Source: an uncultured Thiodictyon sp.
GTDB lineage: Bacteria > Pseudomonadota > Gammaproteobacteria > Chromatiales > Chromatiaceae
NCBI RefSeq assembly: GCF_903946935.1
Contig: NZ_CAJAXH010000220.1
Span: forward strand, 1-45,877
DNA length: 45,877 bases
Direction of reading: 5' to 3'
Shown in pieces: positions 8,819 to 18,892 of this stretch (the stretch's first letter is position 1; each line of letters opens with the position of its first letter). The position numbers and the translations under genes were made by a program. The notes below the pieces were generated by a model. It did no database searches, was not told the DNA's origin, and saw only the letters and a program-made list of their open reading frames with translations.

Positions 8819-9669
8819 GCGACGCTAAGGTCTTGGCGGCTGGTAGCGCGCTGCGTCAGCGCACCTTGACGGCCTTTATCTTGGGGCCCCTGGTGCTGGG
8901 TGCGGTGCTGTGGCTACCCGCGCCTGGATTCGCCCTCTTTATGGCCCTAGTGGTCCTGATCGGCGCCTGGGAGTGGGCTGCACTCAGCGGCGTTGAGGCG
9001 CGGGCGGCGCGGGCGGCCTATGTCGTCCTGGTGGCAGTGGGTCTGGGTGTCCTCTGGTTGCAACCTCAGTGGCGCCCCTGGTTGGTCGCCGCGGGTGCCG
9101 CCTGGTGGGTCATCCAGACCGTCCTGCTGGCGCGCGTGCAGCATATCGAGTCCCGGCCCGGGTTGGATGCGGTGGGGGCGGCGACCGGACTCCTGGTGCT
9201 CGGCGTCGCTTGGGCGGCCCTGATCGAGTTGCGCGCCGCCGTCGCCGCCGGGCCAGTCCTGGTCCTGTTTCTGCTGTTGCTGATCTGGTTCGCGGACTCG
9301 GCGGCCTATTTCGCCGGTCGCCGCTGGGGGCGTACCAAATTGGCACCGGCGCTCAGTCCCGGCAAGACCCGCGAGGGGGTCTACGGGGCACTGGCCCTGG
9401 CCGGTGTCGGCGGCGTCCTGTTGGGCGCCGTGCTGGCCCCCGGGGCCGGCGGCCTCCTGCTGGCGGTGCTGGTGTGTGTCCTGACGGTCGCCATGTCGGT
9501 CGTCGGCGACCTCTATGAGAGCCTGCTCAAACGTCGGCGGGGGGTCAAGGACTCCGGTCAACTGCTCCCCGGGCACGGCGGCTTCCTCGATCGGATCGAC
9601 AGCCTGACCGCCGCGGCCCCCCTGTTTATGCTCGGTATCACACTCTTGCTCCCGGTGGTAAATACATGA
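8815..9669 (+). CDS. cdsA: Phosphatidate cytidylyltransferase
   Basis: Integral inner-membrane enzyme making CDP-diacylglycerol from phosphatidate and CTP, the branch point of phospholipid synthesis. 284 residues with many hydrophobic segments and the family signature near the C-terminus: [20 protein letters not shown] followed by GFLDRIDSL. The start ATG overlaps the uppS stop, and the stop overlaps the dxr start (both ATGA), so expression of the three is tightly coupled. Confidence 0.96.
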   Translation: MSDAKVLAAGSALRQRTLTAFILGPLVLGAVLWLPAPGFALFMALVVLIGAWEWAALSGVEARAARAAYVVLVAVGLGVLWLQPQWRPWLVAAGAAWWVIQTVLLARVQHIESRPGLDAVGAATGLLVLGVAWAALIELRAAVAAGPVLVLFLLLLIWFADSAAYFAGRRWGRTKLAPALSPGKTREGVYGALALAGVGGVLLGAVLAPGAGGLLLAVLVCVLTVAMSVVGDLYESLLKRRRGVKDSGQLLPGHGGFLDRIDSLTAAAPLFMLGITLLLPVVNT

Positions 9670-10853
9670 TTGGCGTTGCGATACTCGGTTCCACCGGCTC
9701 TATTGGTCTCAGCACCCTCGACGTGCTGGCGCGGCACCCGGAGCGTTTCCGGGTCGTGGCCCTGACCGCGAATCGCAACGCGGAGCAATTGGCCGAGCAA
9801 TGTCGCCGCTATCGGCCGGCCTATGCCGCCATGGCCGATCCGGCGGCCGCCCGCGTGCTCCAGTCCTTGCTCGCGGGGATGCCCGATGCGCCCGAGGTGC
9901 TGTCCGGGGTCGAGGGACTGGAGCAGGTCGCCGCCCTGCCGGACGCGCACTATGTGATGGCCGCCATCGTCGGGGCCGCGGGCCTGCCGCCGAGTCTGGC
10001 GGCCGCCCGCGCCGGCAAGCGCGTGCTGCTGGCGAACAAAGAGGCGCTGGTGATGGCGGGGGCCCTGTTCATGGATGCGGTGGCCGCGAGCGGGGCCGAG
10101 TTGCTGCCCATCGACAGCGAGCACAATGCCATCTTCCAGTGCCTGCCGACTGGCTTTCATGCCGGTCTGGCGCAGGTCGGGGTCGAGCGGATCCTGCTCA
10201 CCGCCTCCGGCGGTCCGTTCCGTGACTGGCCCGTCGAACGCCTGGCCACGGTAACCCCGGAGCAGGCCTGTGCCCACCCGGTCTGGAGCATGGGGCGCAA
10301 GATTTCGGTGGACTCGGCTACCCTGATGAACAAGGGACTGGAGGTGATCGAGGCCTGCTGGCTGTTCGGCACCGGGCCGGAGCGGATCACCGTGGTGGTC
10401 CATCCGCAGAGTACGGTCCATTCGCTGGTCCAATACAAGGACGGATCGGTCTTGGCCGAGCTCGGCAATCCGGATATGCGCACCCCGATCGCCCATGCCC
10501 TGGCCTGGCCGGAGCGGTTCGACTCCGGGGTGGCCCCGCTCGACCTGGTGGCGCTGGGTCGACTCGATTTTCAGGCCCCGGACCCGGGGCGCTTCCCCTG
10601 TCTGCGGTTGGCCTTTGAGTCCGCCCGGGCGGGTGGTTCAGCCCCCTTGGTGCTGAACGCCGCCAACGAGATCGCGGTGGCTGCCTTCCTCGATGGCCGG
10701 GTGAGTTTTCCCGGTATCGCCCGGGTGGTGGAGGAGACATTGGCCGCTTCGCTGGAGCAATCCGTGGTGGGGCAGGATTTGGCCGGCCTCGTCGCGCTCG
10801 ACCAGCGTGCCCGCGCCACGGCCGAACAACTCATCGCCAAGCAGGCCGTCTAG
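9666..10853 (+). CDS. dxr: 1-deoxy-D-xylulose 5-phosphate reductoisomerase
   Basis: First committed enzyme of the MEP isoprenoid pathway, NADPH-dependent. 395 residues. The Rossmann motif GSTGSIG lies at 9-15, followed by ALTANRN; further blocks are [23 protein letters not shown] (metal/substrate site), [28 protein letters not shown] and [10 protein letters not shown]. Its product feeds isoprenoid precursors to the neighbouring uppS step. It overlaps cdsA by 4 bases and is followed after 6 bases by rseP. Confidence 0.97.
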   Translation: MIGVAILGSTGSIGLSTLDVLARHPERFRVVALTANRNAEQLAEQCRRYRPAYAAMADPAAARVLQSLLAGMPDAPEVLSGVEGLEQVAALPDAHYVMAAIVGAAGLPPSLAAARAGKRVLLANKEALVMAGALFMDAVAASGAELLPIDSEHNAIFQCLPTGFHAGLAQVGVERILLTASGGPFRDWPVERLATVTPEQACAHPVWSMGRKISVDSATLMNKGLEVIEACWLFGTGPERITVVVHPQSTVHSLVQYKDGSVLAELGNPDMRTPIAHALAWPERFDSGVAPLDLVALGRLDFQAPDPGRFPCLRLAFESARAGGSAPLVLNAANEIAVAAFLDGRVSFPGIARVVEETLAASLEQSVVGQDLAGLVALDQRARATAEQLIAKQAV

Positions 10854-10859
10854 TCCGCC

Positions 10860-12206
10860 ATGTCATTCCCCCACTGGCAGGATATCGGCTATTTTCTGAT
10901 CGCCCTGACGATCCTGATCGCCGTGCATGAGCTCGGCCATTTCTTGGTCGCGCGCTGGCTCGGTGTCGGGGTGTTGCGCTTCTCCATCGGTTTCGGGCGG
11001 CCCTTGCTGCGCTATCGGCGCCGCGCGGACACGACCGAGTATGTGTTTGCGGCCATCCCCTTGGGCGGCTATGTGAAGATGATCGACGAGCGCGAGGAGG
11101 AGGTCGCCCCGGAGCAACTCCACCTGGCCTTCAACCGACAAGCCCTATGGCGGCGCGCGGCGATCGTCGCGGCCGGCCCGGCGTTCAATCTGCTGTTCGC
11201 CATCTTCGCCTATTGGCTGGTGTTCATGGCCGGTGAGACCGGGTTGCGGGCGGTCGTGGTGTCGGTGGCGCCGGACTCGCCGGCCGCCCAGGCCGGCTTT
11301 CAGGAGGGCGACCGATTGCTGCGGGTCGGTGATCGGGACGCCACGATCTGGGAGCAGGCGCTGTTTGCCTTCATGGCGGAGTCTGGCCGCGGCCGTGACT
11401 TGCCGGTCAGTGTCCGTGACGCCGCCGGGTGCGCACAGGAGCGTCTGCTCGACGGCGAACGCTTGGCCGCATTGCCCATGGATGCGGGCATCGTGCGGCG
11501 CCTCGGACTGAATCCCCGTCCGCCGCACATCCCGGCGATTGTGGGGGAACTCCTCCCAGGCGAGCCCGCAGAGCAAGCCGGTCTGCAACCCGGGGATCGG
11601 CTGTTGGCCGGGGACGGTGAGCCGATCCGCGATTGGAGTCAGTTTGTGGAGATGGTCCAGGCCCACCCCGGTCGGGAACTGCATCTAGCGATCGAGCGCT
11701 CCGGGGTGCCGTTGGTCCTGCGCCTGACGCCACATGCCTACGAGAAGAATGGCAAGACACTCGGGCGGGTCGGTGCCGCGGTGATGATGGATCGGCTCGA
11801 GGTTCGCTATGGCCCGCTGGCCGCGCTGGGGCAGGCGTGGGACCAGACCTGGGACGTCAGCCGACTCACCGTGCGCATGATCGGCCAACTGTTGGTGGGC
11901 CGGGCGTCCGTGGAGAATCTGAGCGGTCCGATCACAATCGCCAAGGCGGCGGGAGAGACCGCGAGCAGCGGGTGGGACTCCTTCGTCAAGTTCCTGGCCG
12001 TGGTCAGTATCAGCCTGGGCGTCATGAACCTGGTGCCGATCCCCATCCTGGACGGCGGCCACTTACTGTATTTTTTTATCGAGTGGATCAAGGGCAGTCC
12101 GGTGTCCGAGTCGGTCCAGATGCAGGCCCAAAAGGTCGGCATCGTCCTGATCGCCGCCCTCATGGGTCTGGCCTTCTACGAGGATCTCGTGCGGGTCTTT
12201 GGTTAG
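10860..12206 (+). CDS. rseP: RIP metalloprotease RseP (site-2 protease)
   Basis: Inner-membrane zinc protease that cleaves the anti-sigma factor RseA in the sigma-E envelope stress pathway. The zinc motif HELGH lies near residues 23-27 in the first membrane segment, and the third ligand region NLVPIPILDGGHLL near 383-396. Two periplasmic PDZ regions lie between (GEKxx-type ..PDSPAAQAGFQEGDRLL and ..GEPAEQAGLQPGDRLL). 448 residues, close to E. coli (450). The position between dxr and bamA is the standard gammaproteobacterial order. Confidence 0.97.
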   Translation: MSFPHWQDIGYFLIALTILIAVHELGHFLVARWLGVGVLRFSIGFGRPLLRYRRRADTTEYVFAAIPLGGYVKMIDEREEEVAPEQLHLAFNRQALWRRAAIVAAGPAFNLLFAIFAYWLVFMAGETGLRAVVVSVAPDSPAAQAGFQEGDRLLRVGDRDATIWEQALFAFMAESGRGRDLPVSVRDAAGCAQERLLDGERLAALPMDAGIVRRLGLNPRPPHIPAIVGELLPGEPAEQAGLQPGDRLLAGDGEPIRDWSQFVEMVQAHPGRELHLAIERSGVPLVLRLTPHAYEKNGKTLGRVGAAVMMDRLEVRYGPLAALGQAWDQTWDVSRLTVRMIGQLLVGRASVENLSGPITIAKAAGETASSGWDSFVKFLAVVSISLGVMNLVPIPILDGGHLLYFFIEWIKGSPVSESVQMQAQKVGIVLIAALMGLAFYEDLVRVFG

Positions 12207-12227
12207 CCGCCCCCGATCCCGTATACT
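12199..12227 (+). promoter_or_regulatory. Candidate sigma-70 promoter for bamA
   Basis: TTGGTT (12199-12204), a 17-base spacer and TATACT (12222-12227) straddle the rseP stop, about 215 bases before the bamA start. I saw no convincing sigma-E site (GGAACTT/TCAAA). Prediction by eye only. Confidence 0.4.
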
Positions 12228-12440
12228 AGCGTCTATGGTGGCGGGAAAAATCACTGTCCAACCGCCTATTTTTTCGTCGCGAAGCGAATCTGCCTGTCGT
12301 GGGCAGTGTCCGCCTCGTTCAATTGTCGGGCATCTGCAAGCGGCGGGGCGGGTCGATCTCGCACGGGCGCCGTGAGTTTTTCGGTGCCCTTTATTCGCTG
12401 TCCCGGGGTGGCCCGCGGCTTGATCTGGGGGAGAGAGTCC

Positions 12441-14807
12441 TTGCGCGTTTCATCTGCTGACATCGGCGGCGCTCGGCGTCTGTCGCTCGTGGCCATGCTG
12501 ATCCTGCTCCTGTTCGGTGCCACGGTGTCGGCGGACCAGTTCCAGATTGCCGATATCCGGGTCGAGGGCCTGCAACGCATTGCGCCCGGCACGGTCTTCA
12601 ATTACCTGCCGGTGCAGGTCGGCGATACGGTGGGGGATGACGTCACCGGCAATATCATCCGCGCACTCTATCAGACCGGGTTCTTCGAGGACGTGCGGGT
12701 GGAGCGGGATGGTAACGTCCTGGTCTTGACCGTTCAGGAGCGTCCATCCATCGCCAAGATCGAGTTCGTCGGCAACAAGGACATCGATGAGAAGACCTTG
12801 CAGAAGGCCATGGAAGAGATCGGGCTGAAGGAGGGGCGGGTGTTCAATCGCTCGGTGCTGGATCGCATCGAGCAGGAGCTGGAGCGTCAGTATTACTCGC
12901 GTGGCAAGTACGGTGTGCTCGTCACCTCCACGGTCTCCCCGCTAGCGCGCAATCGCGTGGCCATCCGCATTGAGGTGACCGAGGGTCTCACCGCCCGCAT
13001 CAAGCAGATCAATCTCATCGGCAACAAGGCCTTCGACACCAAGACGCTGCTCAAGCTGTTCGAGTTGGGTACCACCAGTTGGTACTCCTTTTACGCGAAG
13101 AACGATCAATATTCCAAGCAGAAGCTGGGCGGTGACCTGGAGCGGATGCGCTCGTTTTATCTGGACCGCGGCTTTATCAAATTCGATATCAAGTCGACGC
13201 AGGTCTCGATCAGTGCAGACAAGAAAGAGATCTACATCACGGTGGTGATGGATGAGGGGAGTCCTTACACAATAAGTGATATCAAATTGGCCGGACCGCC
13301 CGTCGTCCCGGTGGAGAAGGTTTTTCCGCTGATCCAGTTGCGTCGGGGTGAGCCGTTCTCCCGCAAGCTGACCACCGAGAGTTCCGAACGCATCTCCAGC
13401 CTGCTCGGCGACGAGGGCTATGCCTTTGCCAACGTCAATACCGTCCCCGACATCAACGAGGCGACCAAGCAGGTGTCCGTCACCTTTTTCGTGGACCCGG
13501 GCAAGCGGGTCTATGTCCGTCGCGTCAACATGAAGGGCAACACCCGCACCCGCGACGAAGTGTTGCGGCGCGAGATGCGCCAACTGGAAAGCTCCTGGTT
13601 CTCCGCGGCCCTAGTCAAGGATTCGCGCGAACGCCTCAACCGTCTCGGCTATTTCGAAGACGTCAGCACCGAGACCCCGGCGGTCGCGGGTTCGGCGGAT
13701 CAGGTGGACGTGGATATCACGGTCAAGGAGAAGCCCGCGGGCAATCTGATGGCCGGTATCGGTTATTCCCAGTCCCAGGGTGTTCTGTTAAACGCCAGCA
13801 TTAATCAGAACAATTTCCTCGGTACCGGCAAGCGCGTCTCGCTGGCGTTCAACACCAGTCAGGCAACCACTCTCTATCAGTTCAGCTACCTGAACCCTTA
13901 TTACACCGTCGACGGCATCAGCCGCGGGTTTGATCTGTCCTATCGGAAGACCGATTTCAGTCAGTTACTCAACACCACTTACCAGACCTATAACTTGGAT
14001 GTCGGCGTCGCCGGGGTGAATTTCGGGTTGCCGATCTCGCGCACCAGTCGGGCGGGGCTCGGCCTGCGCTATGAAAATACCAAGCTGGTCTATGACGCGA
14101 CGATTGCGCCCTTCTACGCCCCGATAGCCGTGTATTTTGCTGCCAAAAATGGTAGCGTATACAATGACTTCGTTTTTAGTGCTGGCTATACTAACGACAC
14201 CCGTGACCGGGCCGTCTTTCCTACCACCGGGTATAAGCACAGTCTCACTGCCGAGGTCTCCGTGCCTGGCAGCACGCTGACCTATTATCAGGTCGGTTAT
14301 GAGGGCACGCGTTACATCCCGCTCTTCTCTAAGGTGGTGCTCTCAGCCTTCGGCGATCTGGGTTATGGTGACGGCTACTCCAACCTCAATTCCCTGCCGT
14401 TCTTTAAAAACTATTATGCTGGCGGCCCGCACTCGGTCCGCGGTTTCGTCGCCAACAGCCTGGGTCCGCGCGAACTCTCGCTGAATTTCGCTCCGTCGGG
14501 CGGTAATCTCAAGATGATTGGTAGCCTGGAGCTCTCGGCCCCGCCGCCATTAGGTGGTGAGATCGAAAAGACGTTGCGGGTGGGGGTCTTCCTGGATGCA
14601 GGTAACGTCTGGTTGACCCAGAACGTCTATCAATTTTTGGCTTACAAGACCGGCTTCAACGCTGGTGAGATCCGTTATTCGGCCGGTGTCTCGGCCAATT
14701 GGCTGTCGCCGATCGGCGCCCTCTCGATCAGTCTGGGCTTCCCGTTGAACGCCAAGACGGGCGACGATAAGCAGATGTTCCAGTTCGGGGTCGGCCAGAC
14801 CTTTTGA
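12441..14807 (+). CDS. bamA: Outer membrane protein assembly factor BamA
   Basis: Central subunit of the BAM complex that inserts beta-barrel proteins into the outer membrane. The frame is open from 12306, but I choose the TTG at 12441: a purine-rich site (GGGGGAGAGAG, 12427-12437) precedes it and translation gives a proper signal peptide (charged start, LVAMLILLLFG core, cleavage near TVSA-DQ). About 788 residues against 810 in E. coli. Five POTRA repeats cover roughly 30-430, then a 16-strand barrel with the conserved GGPHSVRGF loop, ending in the terminal Phe of FGVGQTF. TTG starts are uncommon and may keep synthesis low. Confidence 0.95.
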   Translation: MRVSSADIGGARRLSLVAMLILLLFGATVSADQFQIADIRVEGLQRIAPGTVFNYLPVQVGDTVGDDVTGNIIRALYQTGFFEDVRVERDGNVLVLTVQERPSIAKIEFVGNKDIDEKTLQKAMEEIGLKEGRVFNRSVLDRIEQELERQYYSRGKYGVLVTSTVSPLARNRVAIRIEVTEGLTARIKQINLIGNKAFDTKTLLKLFELGTTSWYSFYAKNDQYSKQKLGGDLERMRSFYLDRGFIKFDIKSTQVSISADKKEIYITVVMDEGSPYTISDIKLAGPPVVPVEKVFPLIQLRRGEPFSRKLTTESSERISSLLGDEGYAFANVNTVPDINEATKQVSVTFFVDPGKRVYVRRVNMKGNTRTRDEVLRREMRQLESSWFSAALVKDSRERLNRLGYFEDVSTETPAVAGSADQVDVDITVKEKPAGNLMAGIGYSQSQGVLLNASINQNNFLGTGKRVSLAFNTSQATTLYQFSYLNPYYTVDGISRGFDLSYRKTDFSQLLNTTYQTYNLDVGVAGVNFGLPISRTSRAGLGLRYENTKLVYDATIAPFYAPIAVYFAAKNGSVYNDFVFSAGYTNDTRDRAVFPTTGYKHSLTAEVSVPGSTLTYYQVGYEGTRYIPLFSKVVLSAFGDLGYGDGYSNLNSLPFFKNYYAGGPHSVRGFVANSLGPRELSLNFAPSGGNLKMIGSLELSAPPPLGGEIEKTLRVGVFLDAGNVWLTQNVYQFLAYKTGFNAGEIRYSAGVSANWLSPIGALSISLGFPLNAKTGDDKQMFQFGVGQTF

Positions 14808-14825
14808 GGCAGGGGAAACCGCAAC

Positions 14826-15338
14826 GTGAACCCAACCCTTGTCGGCTTTGTGGCGCTGGCACTCCTGCTGGCGCCGGGTGCCCGTGCGACCGATTACAAG
14901 ATCGGCGTGGTCGATCCCAATCGCGTGGTCGAGCGCTCTCCGCAATACGCCGCCGCTGGCAAGGCGTTGCAGGTCGAGGTGGAAGAGCGCGAACGCAATC
15001 TGCGTCAGCAGCAGGAGCAGATCACGGTCTTGCAGGGTAAGCTGGAGCGCGATTCGGCATTGATGAGCGAGAGTGAGATGCAACTGCTGCAGAACGACAT
15101 CCGCAGTCGTACCCGCAAACTCAAATATGCCCAGGATGAGTTTCAAGAGGACTTTGCCCTGCGCCAGAACGAACTGAGGACCAAGCTGGGGAAACAGGTC
15201 CGCGAGGTGGTGATTGAACTGGCCAAGGAGCTCGGGATCGATCTCGTGATTTCCGATGGGCTGGTCTATTACAACCCGCGGATCGATATCTCGGACCTGG
15301 TGATCGAGCGACTGAAGCGCAATTCGGCAACCAAATGA
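14826..15338 (+). CDS. skp: Periplasmic chaperone Skp/OmpH
   Basis: A 170-residue OmpH-family chaperone that holds unfolded outer-membrane proteins on the way to BAM. Signal peptide (ALALLLAPGARA-TD), the start of mature Skp (YKIGVVDPNRVV), then long charged coiled-coil helices rich in Glu/Arg/Gln (about 45-125) and a C-terminal IDLVISDGLVYYNP strand. Starts at GTG 14826, 18 bases after bamA. Its TGA overlaps the lpxD ATG. Confidence 0.94.
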   Translation: MNPTLVGFVALALLLAPGARATDYKIGVVDPNRVVERSPQYAAAGKALQVEVEERERNLRQQQEQITVLQGKLERDSALMSESEMQLLQNDIRSRTRKLKYAQDEFQEDFALRQNELRTKLGKQVREVVIELAKELGIDLVISDGLVYYNPRIDISDLVIERLKRNSATK

Positions 15339-16417
15339 ACGATAACAGTAGCGGCGATGGCGTGACGGCGGCGGGTCTGGACCTGGAGCGACTCGCGGGT
15401 CTGCTGGGTGAGCCCTTTCGCGGCGATCCGCGCACCCGGGTGGTGCGCGTCGCCGATCTGCTGAACGCCGAGGCCGATTGTCTCAGCTTCCTGGGCGATC
15501 GGAAATACCGTGGCGCACTCGCCCACACGCGTGCGGGCGTGGTGATCCTGAGTGAGCCGGATGCGGCGGCGGCCACGGCTCCCGTGGTGATCAGTCGCAA
15601 CCCCTATTTGAGCTTTGCGCGGGCGGCCCGCCTGCTCTACCCGTCCCCGGCGGTGGTCGGCGGTATCCATCCCGCGGCCGTCGTCGCCCCGGACGCGGTC
15701 ATCGACCCCAGTGCCTGGATCGGTCCCACCGCGGTCGTGGAGGCCGGGGCCCAGATCGGGCCGCGCGTCTTTGTTGGCCCGGGGTCGATCGTCGGCGAAG
15801 GGGTGAGCATCGGCGAGGACAGCCGCCTGGTGGCGCGGGTGACCCTGTGTCGCGGGACGCGGGTCGGCAAGCGGGCGCTACTGCACCCAGGTGCGGTGAT
15901 CGGTCGCTCCGGTTTCGGCTTCGCGAAGGATGGCGAGCGGTGGGTGCGTATCCCGCAGGTCGGCCGTGCGGTCCTGGGTGACGATGTGGAGATTGGCGCC
16001 AACACGACTGTGGACCGCGGTGCGATCGGTGACACCGTCATCCATGATGGGGTCAAGTTGGACAACCATATCCAGATTGGGCACAACGTGGAGGTGGGCG
16101 AACATACCGCCATGGCCGCGATGACCGGGATCTCCGGCTCCACGCGGATCGGGCGCAACTGCACCATCGCGGGGGCCGTGGGCATGGCCGGACACCTGAC
16201 GATCGGCGATCAGGTCCATTTCACCGGTCAGGCGATGGTGACCCGCTCCTTTGCGGCGGCCGGGTCCTATAGCAGCGGAATACCAGCCATGCCCAGTGCG
16301 GAATGGCGACGGAACGTGGCGCGGTTTCGCCAGCTCGATGAGCTGACGCGTCGACTCAAGCAACTCGAAGCGCGCGTCGCACAGTCTAGTGCCGCGCCTG
16401 GGCAGGAGGATAACTGA
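15335..16417 (+). CDS. lpxD: UDP-3-O-(3-hydroxyacyl)glucosamine N-acyltransferase LpxD
   Basis: Third step of lipid A synthesis: adds the amide-linked hydroxyacyl chain. 360 residues. An N-terminal uridine-binding domain (about 1-110) is followed by a left-handed parallel beta helix made of hexapeptide repeats, with the conserved [17 protein letters not shown] and [19 protein letters not shown] segments, and a C-terminal helix ([19 protein letters not shown]). Start overlaps the skp stop by 4 bases, stop overlaps fabZ by 1. Confidence 0.96.
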   Translation: MNDNSSGDGVTAAGLDLERLAGLLGEPFRGDPRTRVVRVADLLNAEADCLSFLGDRKYRGALAHTRAGVVILSEPDAAAATAPVVISRNPYLSFARAARLLYPSPAVVGGIHPAAVVAPDAVIDPSAWIGPTAVVEAGAQIGPRVFVGPGSIVGEGVSIGEDSRLVARVTLCRGTRVGKRALLHPGAVIGRSGFGFAKDGERWVRIPQVGRAVLGDDVEIGANTTVDRGAIGDTVIHDGVKLDNHIQIGHNVEVGEHTAMAAMTGISGSTRIGRNCTIAGAVGMAGHLTIGDQVHFTGQAMVTRSFAAAGSYSSGIPAMPSAEWRRNVARFRQLDELTRRLKQLEARVAQSSAAPGQEDN

Positions 16418-16929
16418 TGCAGGCATCTGAGCCAAAGCAGGTAGACGGGGCGCCGCTCACCGAGCGCGTCGCCGCGGACGTCATTACGATGGACATTCAC
16501 AAGGTGTTGAGCCTGTTGCCGCACCGTTACCCCTTTCTATTGGTCGATCGGGTGCTCGAATTCAAGCGCGACGAGCGCCTGGTCGCGCTCAAGAATGTCA
16601 GCTTCAACGAGCCCTATTTCGCCGGCCATTTTCCGATCCGCCCGGTGATGCCAGGCGTGCTGATCGTCGAGGCCATGGCCCAGGCGACCGGACTGCTGGC
16701 CATGGCCTCGCGCCCCGAGGAAGTGGGTGAGAAGGCACTCTATTATTTCGTCGGCATCGATAAGGCCCGTTTCAAGCGCCCGGTCGAACCCGGCGACCAG
16801 TTGATCCTGTCGGTGGACCTGTTGGCGGTGCGCCGCGGCATTTGGAAATTCAACGGCGAGGCACGGGTGGACGACCGCCTGGTGGCCAGCGCCGAGATCA
16901 TGTGTACCGCCCGGGACTTCATCGCTTGA
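16417..16929 (+). CDS. fabZ: (3R)-hydroxyacyl-ACP dehydratase FabZ
   Basis: Hot-dog-fold dehydratase of fatty-acid elongation; it competes with LpxA and LpxD for hydroxyacyl-ACP and so balances phospholipid and lipid [15 protein letters not shown], the catalytic His in [13 protein letters not shown] and Glu in EAMAQATG are present. An AGGAGG site at 16406-16411 sits before the ATG at 16417, which supports this start; the protein is then 170 residues, with about 20 extra N-terminal residues compared with E. coli. An internal ATG at 16489 would give the usual length. Confidence 0.95.
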   Translation: MQASEPKQVDGAPLTERVAADVITMDIHKVLSLLPHRYPFLLVDRVLEFKRDERLVALKNVSFNEPYFAGHFPIRPVMPGVLIVEAMAQATGLLAMASRPEEVGEKALYYFVGIDKARFKRPVEPGDQLILSVDLLAVRRGIWKFNGEARVDDRLVASAEIMCTARDFIA

Positions 16930-17696
16930 TTCACCCGTCTGCCGTCATCGACCCGGGCGCCCTGCTCGATGTGGGGGTGGAGATCGGCCCCTTCACGGTG
17001 ATCGGCGCCGGGGTCGAGATCGGCGGCGGTACGCACATCGGTCCCCATGTGGTGATCCGCGGTCCCACCCGTATCGGCCGGGACAACCGCATCTTCCAGT
17101 TCGCCTCGGTGGGCGAGGACCCCCAGGATATGAAATACCATGGCGAGGAGACTCGCCTGGAGATCGGCGACCGCAATCAGATTCGCGAATGCGCCACGCT
17201 GCACCGCGGGACCATTCAAGATCAGGGGGTCACCCGGATCGGCAATGACAACCTGTTTATGGCCTATACCCATGTCGCCCACGATTGTCGCATCGGCGAT
17301 CATGTGATCATGGCCAATGCCGCCTCTCTGGGTGGGCATGTGCAGATTCAGGACTGGGCCATCCTCGGCGGCTTCACCATCGTCCATCAGTTTTGCCGCA
17401 TCGGCGCCCATAGCTTTTGTGCCATGGGCACGGCGGTGAGCAAGGACCTGCCGCCCTATGTGATGGTCGGCGGTCAGCCCGCCGCGCCCCATGGGATCAA
17501 TAGCGAGGGGCTGCGCCGCCGCGGCTTCAGTCCCGCCGCCATCGCCGCCATCAAGCGGGCCTACCGAGCGCTCTATCTGGGCGGACTCAAATTGGAGGAT
17601 GCCCTGGAGCGCATCCGCGGCCTGGTGGCTGAGGCCCCGGAGGTTGCGGCCTTGGTGGACTTTGTGGCCGAGCGTAGCCGTAGCATCGTGCGGTGA
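16926..17696 (+). CDS. lpxA: UDP-N-acetylglucosamine O-acyltransferase LpxA
   Basis: First step of lipid A synthesis. 256 residues of hexapeptide-repeat beta helix with the catalytic His in the TLHRGTIQ motif. The N-terminus is set by homology at [16 protein letters not shown]; the only start codon there is a TTG at 16926 which overlaps the fabZ stop (TTGA). A longer upstream frame is a shadow of fabZ. The TTG start together with the overlap suggests it depends on ribosomes arriving from fabZ. Confidence 0.93.
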   Translation: MIHPSAVIDPGALLDVGVEIGPFTVIGAGVEIGGGTHIGPHVVIRGPTRIGRDNRIFQFASVGEDPQDMKYHGEETRLEIGDRNQIRECATLHRGTIQDQGVTRIGNDNLFMAYTHVAHDCRIGDHVIMANAASLGGHVQIQDWAILGGFTIVHQFCRIGAHSFCAMGTAVSKDLPPYVMVGGQPAAPHGINSEGLRRRGFSPAAIAAIKRAYRALYLGGLKLEDALERIRGLVAEAPEVAALVDFVAERSRSIVR

Positions 17697-18892
17697 TGCA
17701 GGCGTCCGAGCTGCGCGTCGGCATCGTCGCCAACGAGGCGTCCGGCGATCTGCTGGGCGGTGCCATCGTCTCTGAGCTCGCCCGACTGGTCCCTGGGTTG
17801 AGCTGCGTCGGGGTGGCCGGGCCCTGTATGCTGGCCGCCGGTTGCGCGACCCGGTTCCCGCTGGAGCGCCTCTCAGTCATGGGGCTCGCCGAGGTGCTCG
17901 GTCATCTGCCTGAGTTGCTGCGGATGCGCCGGGAACTCACGGCTTATTTCATCAAAGAGCGACCGGATGTCTTCATCGGAGTGGACGCGCCCGATTTCAA
18001 TCTGGGCCTGGAGCGGCGCCTGCGCGCGGCCGGGATCCCGACGGTCCATATGGTGAGTCCCACCGTCTGGGCCTGGCGCCCGGGCCGGGTCAAGGGGATT
18101 CGGCGCGCGGTGGACCTGCTGCTGTGCGTCTTTCCGTTCGAGGAGGCCTTTCTGCGCCGCCACGGCGTGCCGGCGCGCTACGTCGGCCATCCGCTGGCCG
18201 ATCAGATCCCCCTGGAGGTCGATCGGTCGGCCGCCCGCGCGTCCCTGGGTCTGCCGCTGTCCGGCACCCTGATCGCCTTGCTGCCCGGCAGTCGTCGCGG
18301 CGAGTTGCAGCGTCTGGCCGAGCCCTTCATCCAGACCGCGCAGCGCTGTCTGGCGGCGCGGCCGGGACTGCGCTTTGTCGTACCCCTGGTCAACCCCCGG
18401 TTACACGCCTATTTTGCCGCGCAGTTGCAGCGCCTGGCGCCGGACCTGCCGGTCACCCTGGTCGCCGGGCGGGGTCGCGAGGTCATCGCGGCAGCGGATT
18501 GTGTCCTCACCGCCTCGGGCACCGCGACCCTGGAGACCCTGCTGCTCAAGCGCCCGATGGTGGTCGGCTACCGCGTCCATCCCTTGACTTATCACGTGGT
18601 CAAGGGCTTGCGACTGGTGAAGGTCCAATATGCCGCGATGGCCAACCTGCTCGCGGGACGCGAACTGGCGCCGGAATTTATCCAGGATCGCTGCCGTGCC
18701 GAGCTGTTGGCCCCGGCCGTCCTGGCCTTGCTGGATGACCAGGCGCGGGTCGCCGAGATCACGGCTGAATACGCCCGCATCCATGCCGGGATGCGGCACA
18801 ACGCCGCCCGCGCGGCGGCGTTGGCGGTGCTCGAACTGATCGGCCGCGCGCCTGGCCATAAAGATTTATTGTCTGCAAATGAACGCGAATGA
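17696..18892 (+). CDS. lpxB: Lipid A disaccharide synthase LpxB
   Basis: Family GT19 glycosyltransferase joining UDP-diacylglucosamine and lipid X. Motifs: VGIVANEASGDLLGG at the N-terminus, GVDAPDFNLG, SPTVWAWRPGR, LLPGSRRGE and TASGTATLETLL. 398 residues if the ATG at 17696 is used; a GTG one codon earlier is also possible. It overlaps the lpxA stop. The last ~8 codons (SANERE end) lie inside the left arm of a palindromic repeat (18871-18900), so the C-terminus has been reshaped by the repeat. Confidence 0.95.
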   Translation: MQASELRVGIVANEASGDLLGGAIVSELARLVPGLSCVGVAGPCMLAAGCATRFPLERLSVMGLAEVLGHLPELLRMRRELTAYFIKERPDVFIGVDAPDFNLGLERRLRAAGIPTVHMVSPTVWAWRPGRVKGIRRAVDLLLCVFPFEEAFLRRHGVPARYVGHPLADQIPLEVDRSAARASLGLPLSGTLIALLPGSRRGELQRLAEPFIQTAQRCLAARPGLRFVVPLVNPRLHAYFAAQLQRLAPDLPVTLVAGRGREVIAAADCVLTASGTATLETLLLKRPMVVGYRVHPLTYHVVKGLRLVKVQYAAMANLLAGRELAPEFIQDRCRAELLAPAVLALLDDQARVAEITAEYARIHAGMRHNAARAAALAVLELIGRAPGHKDLLSANERE

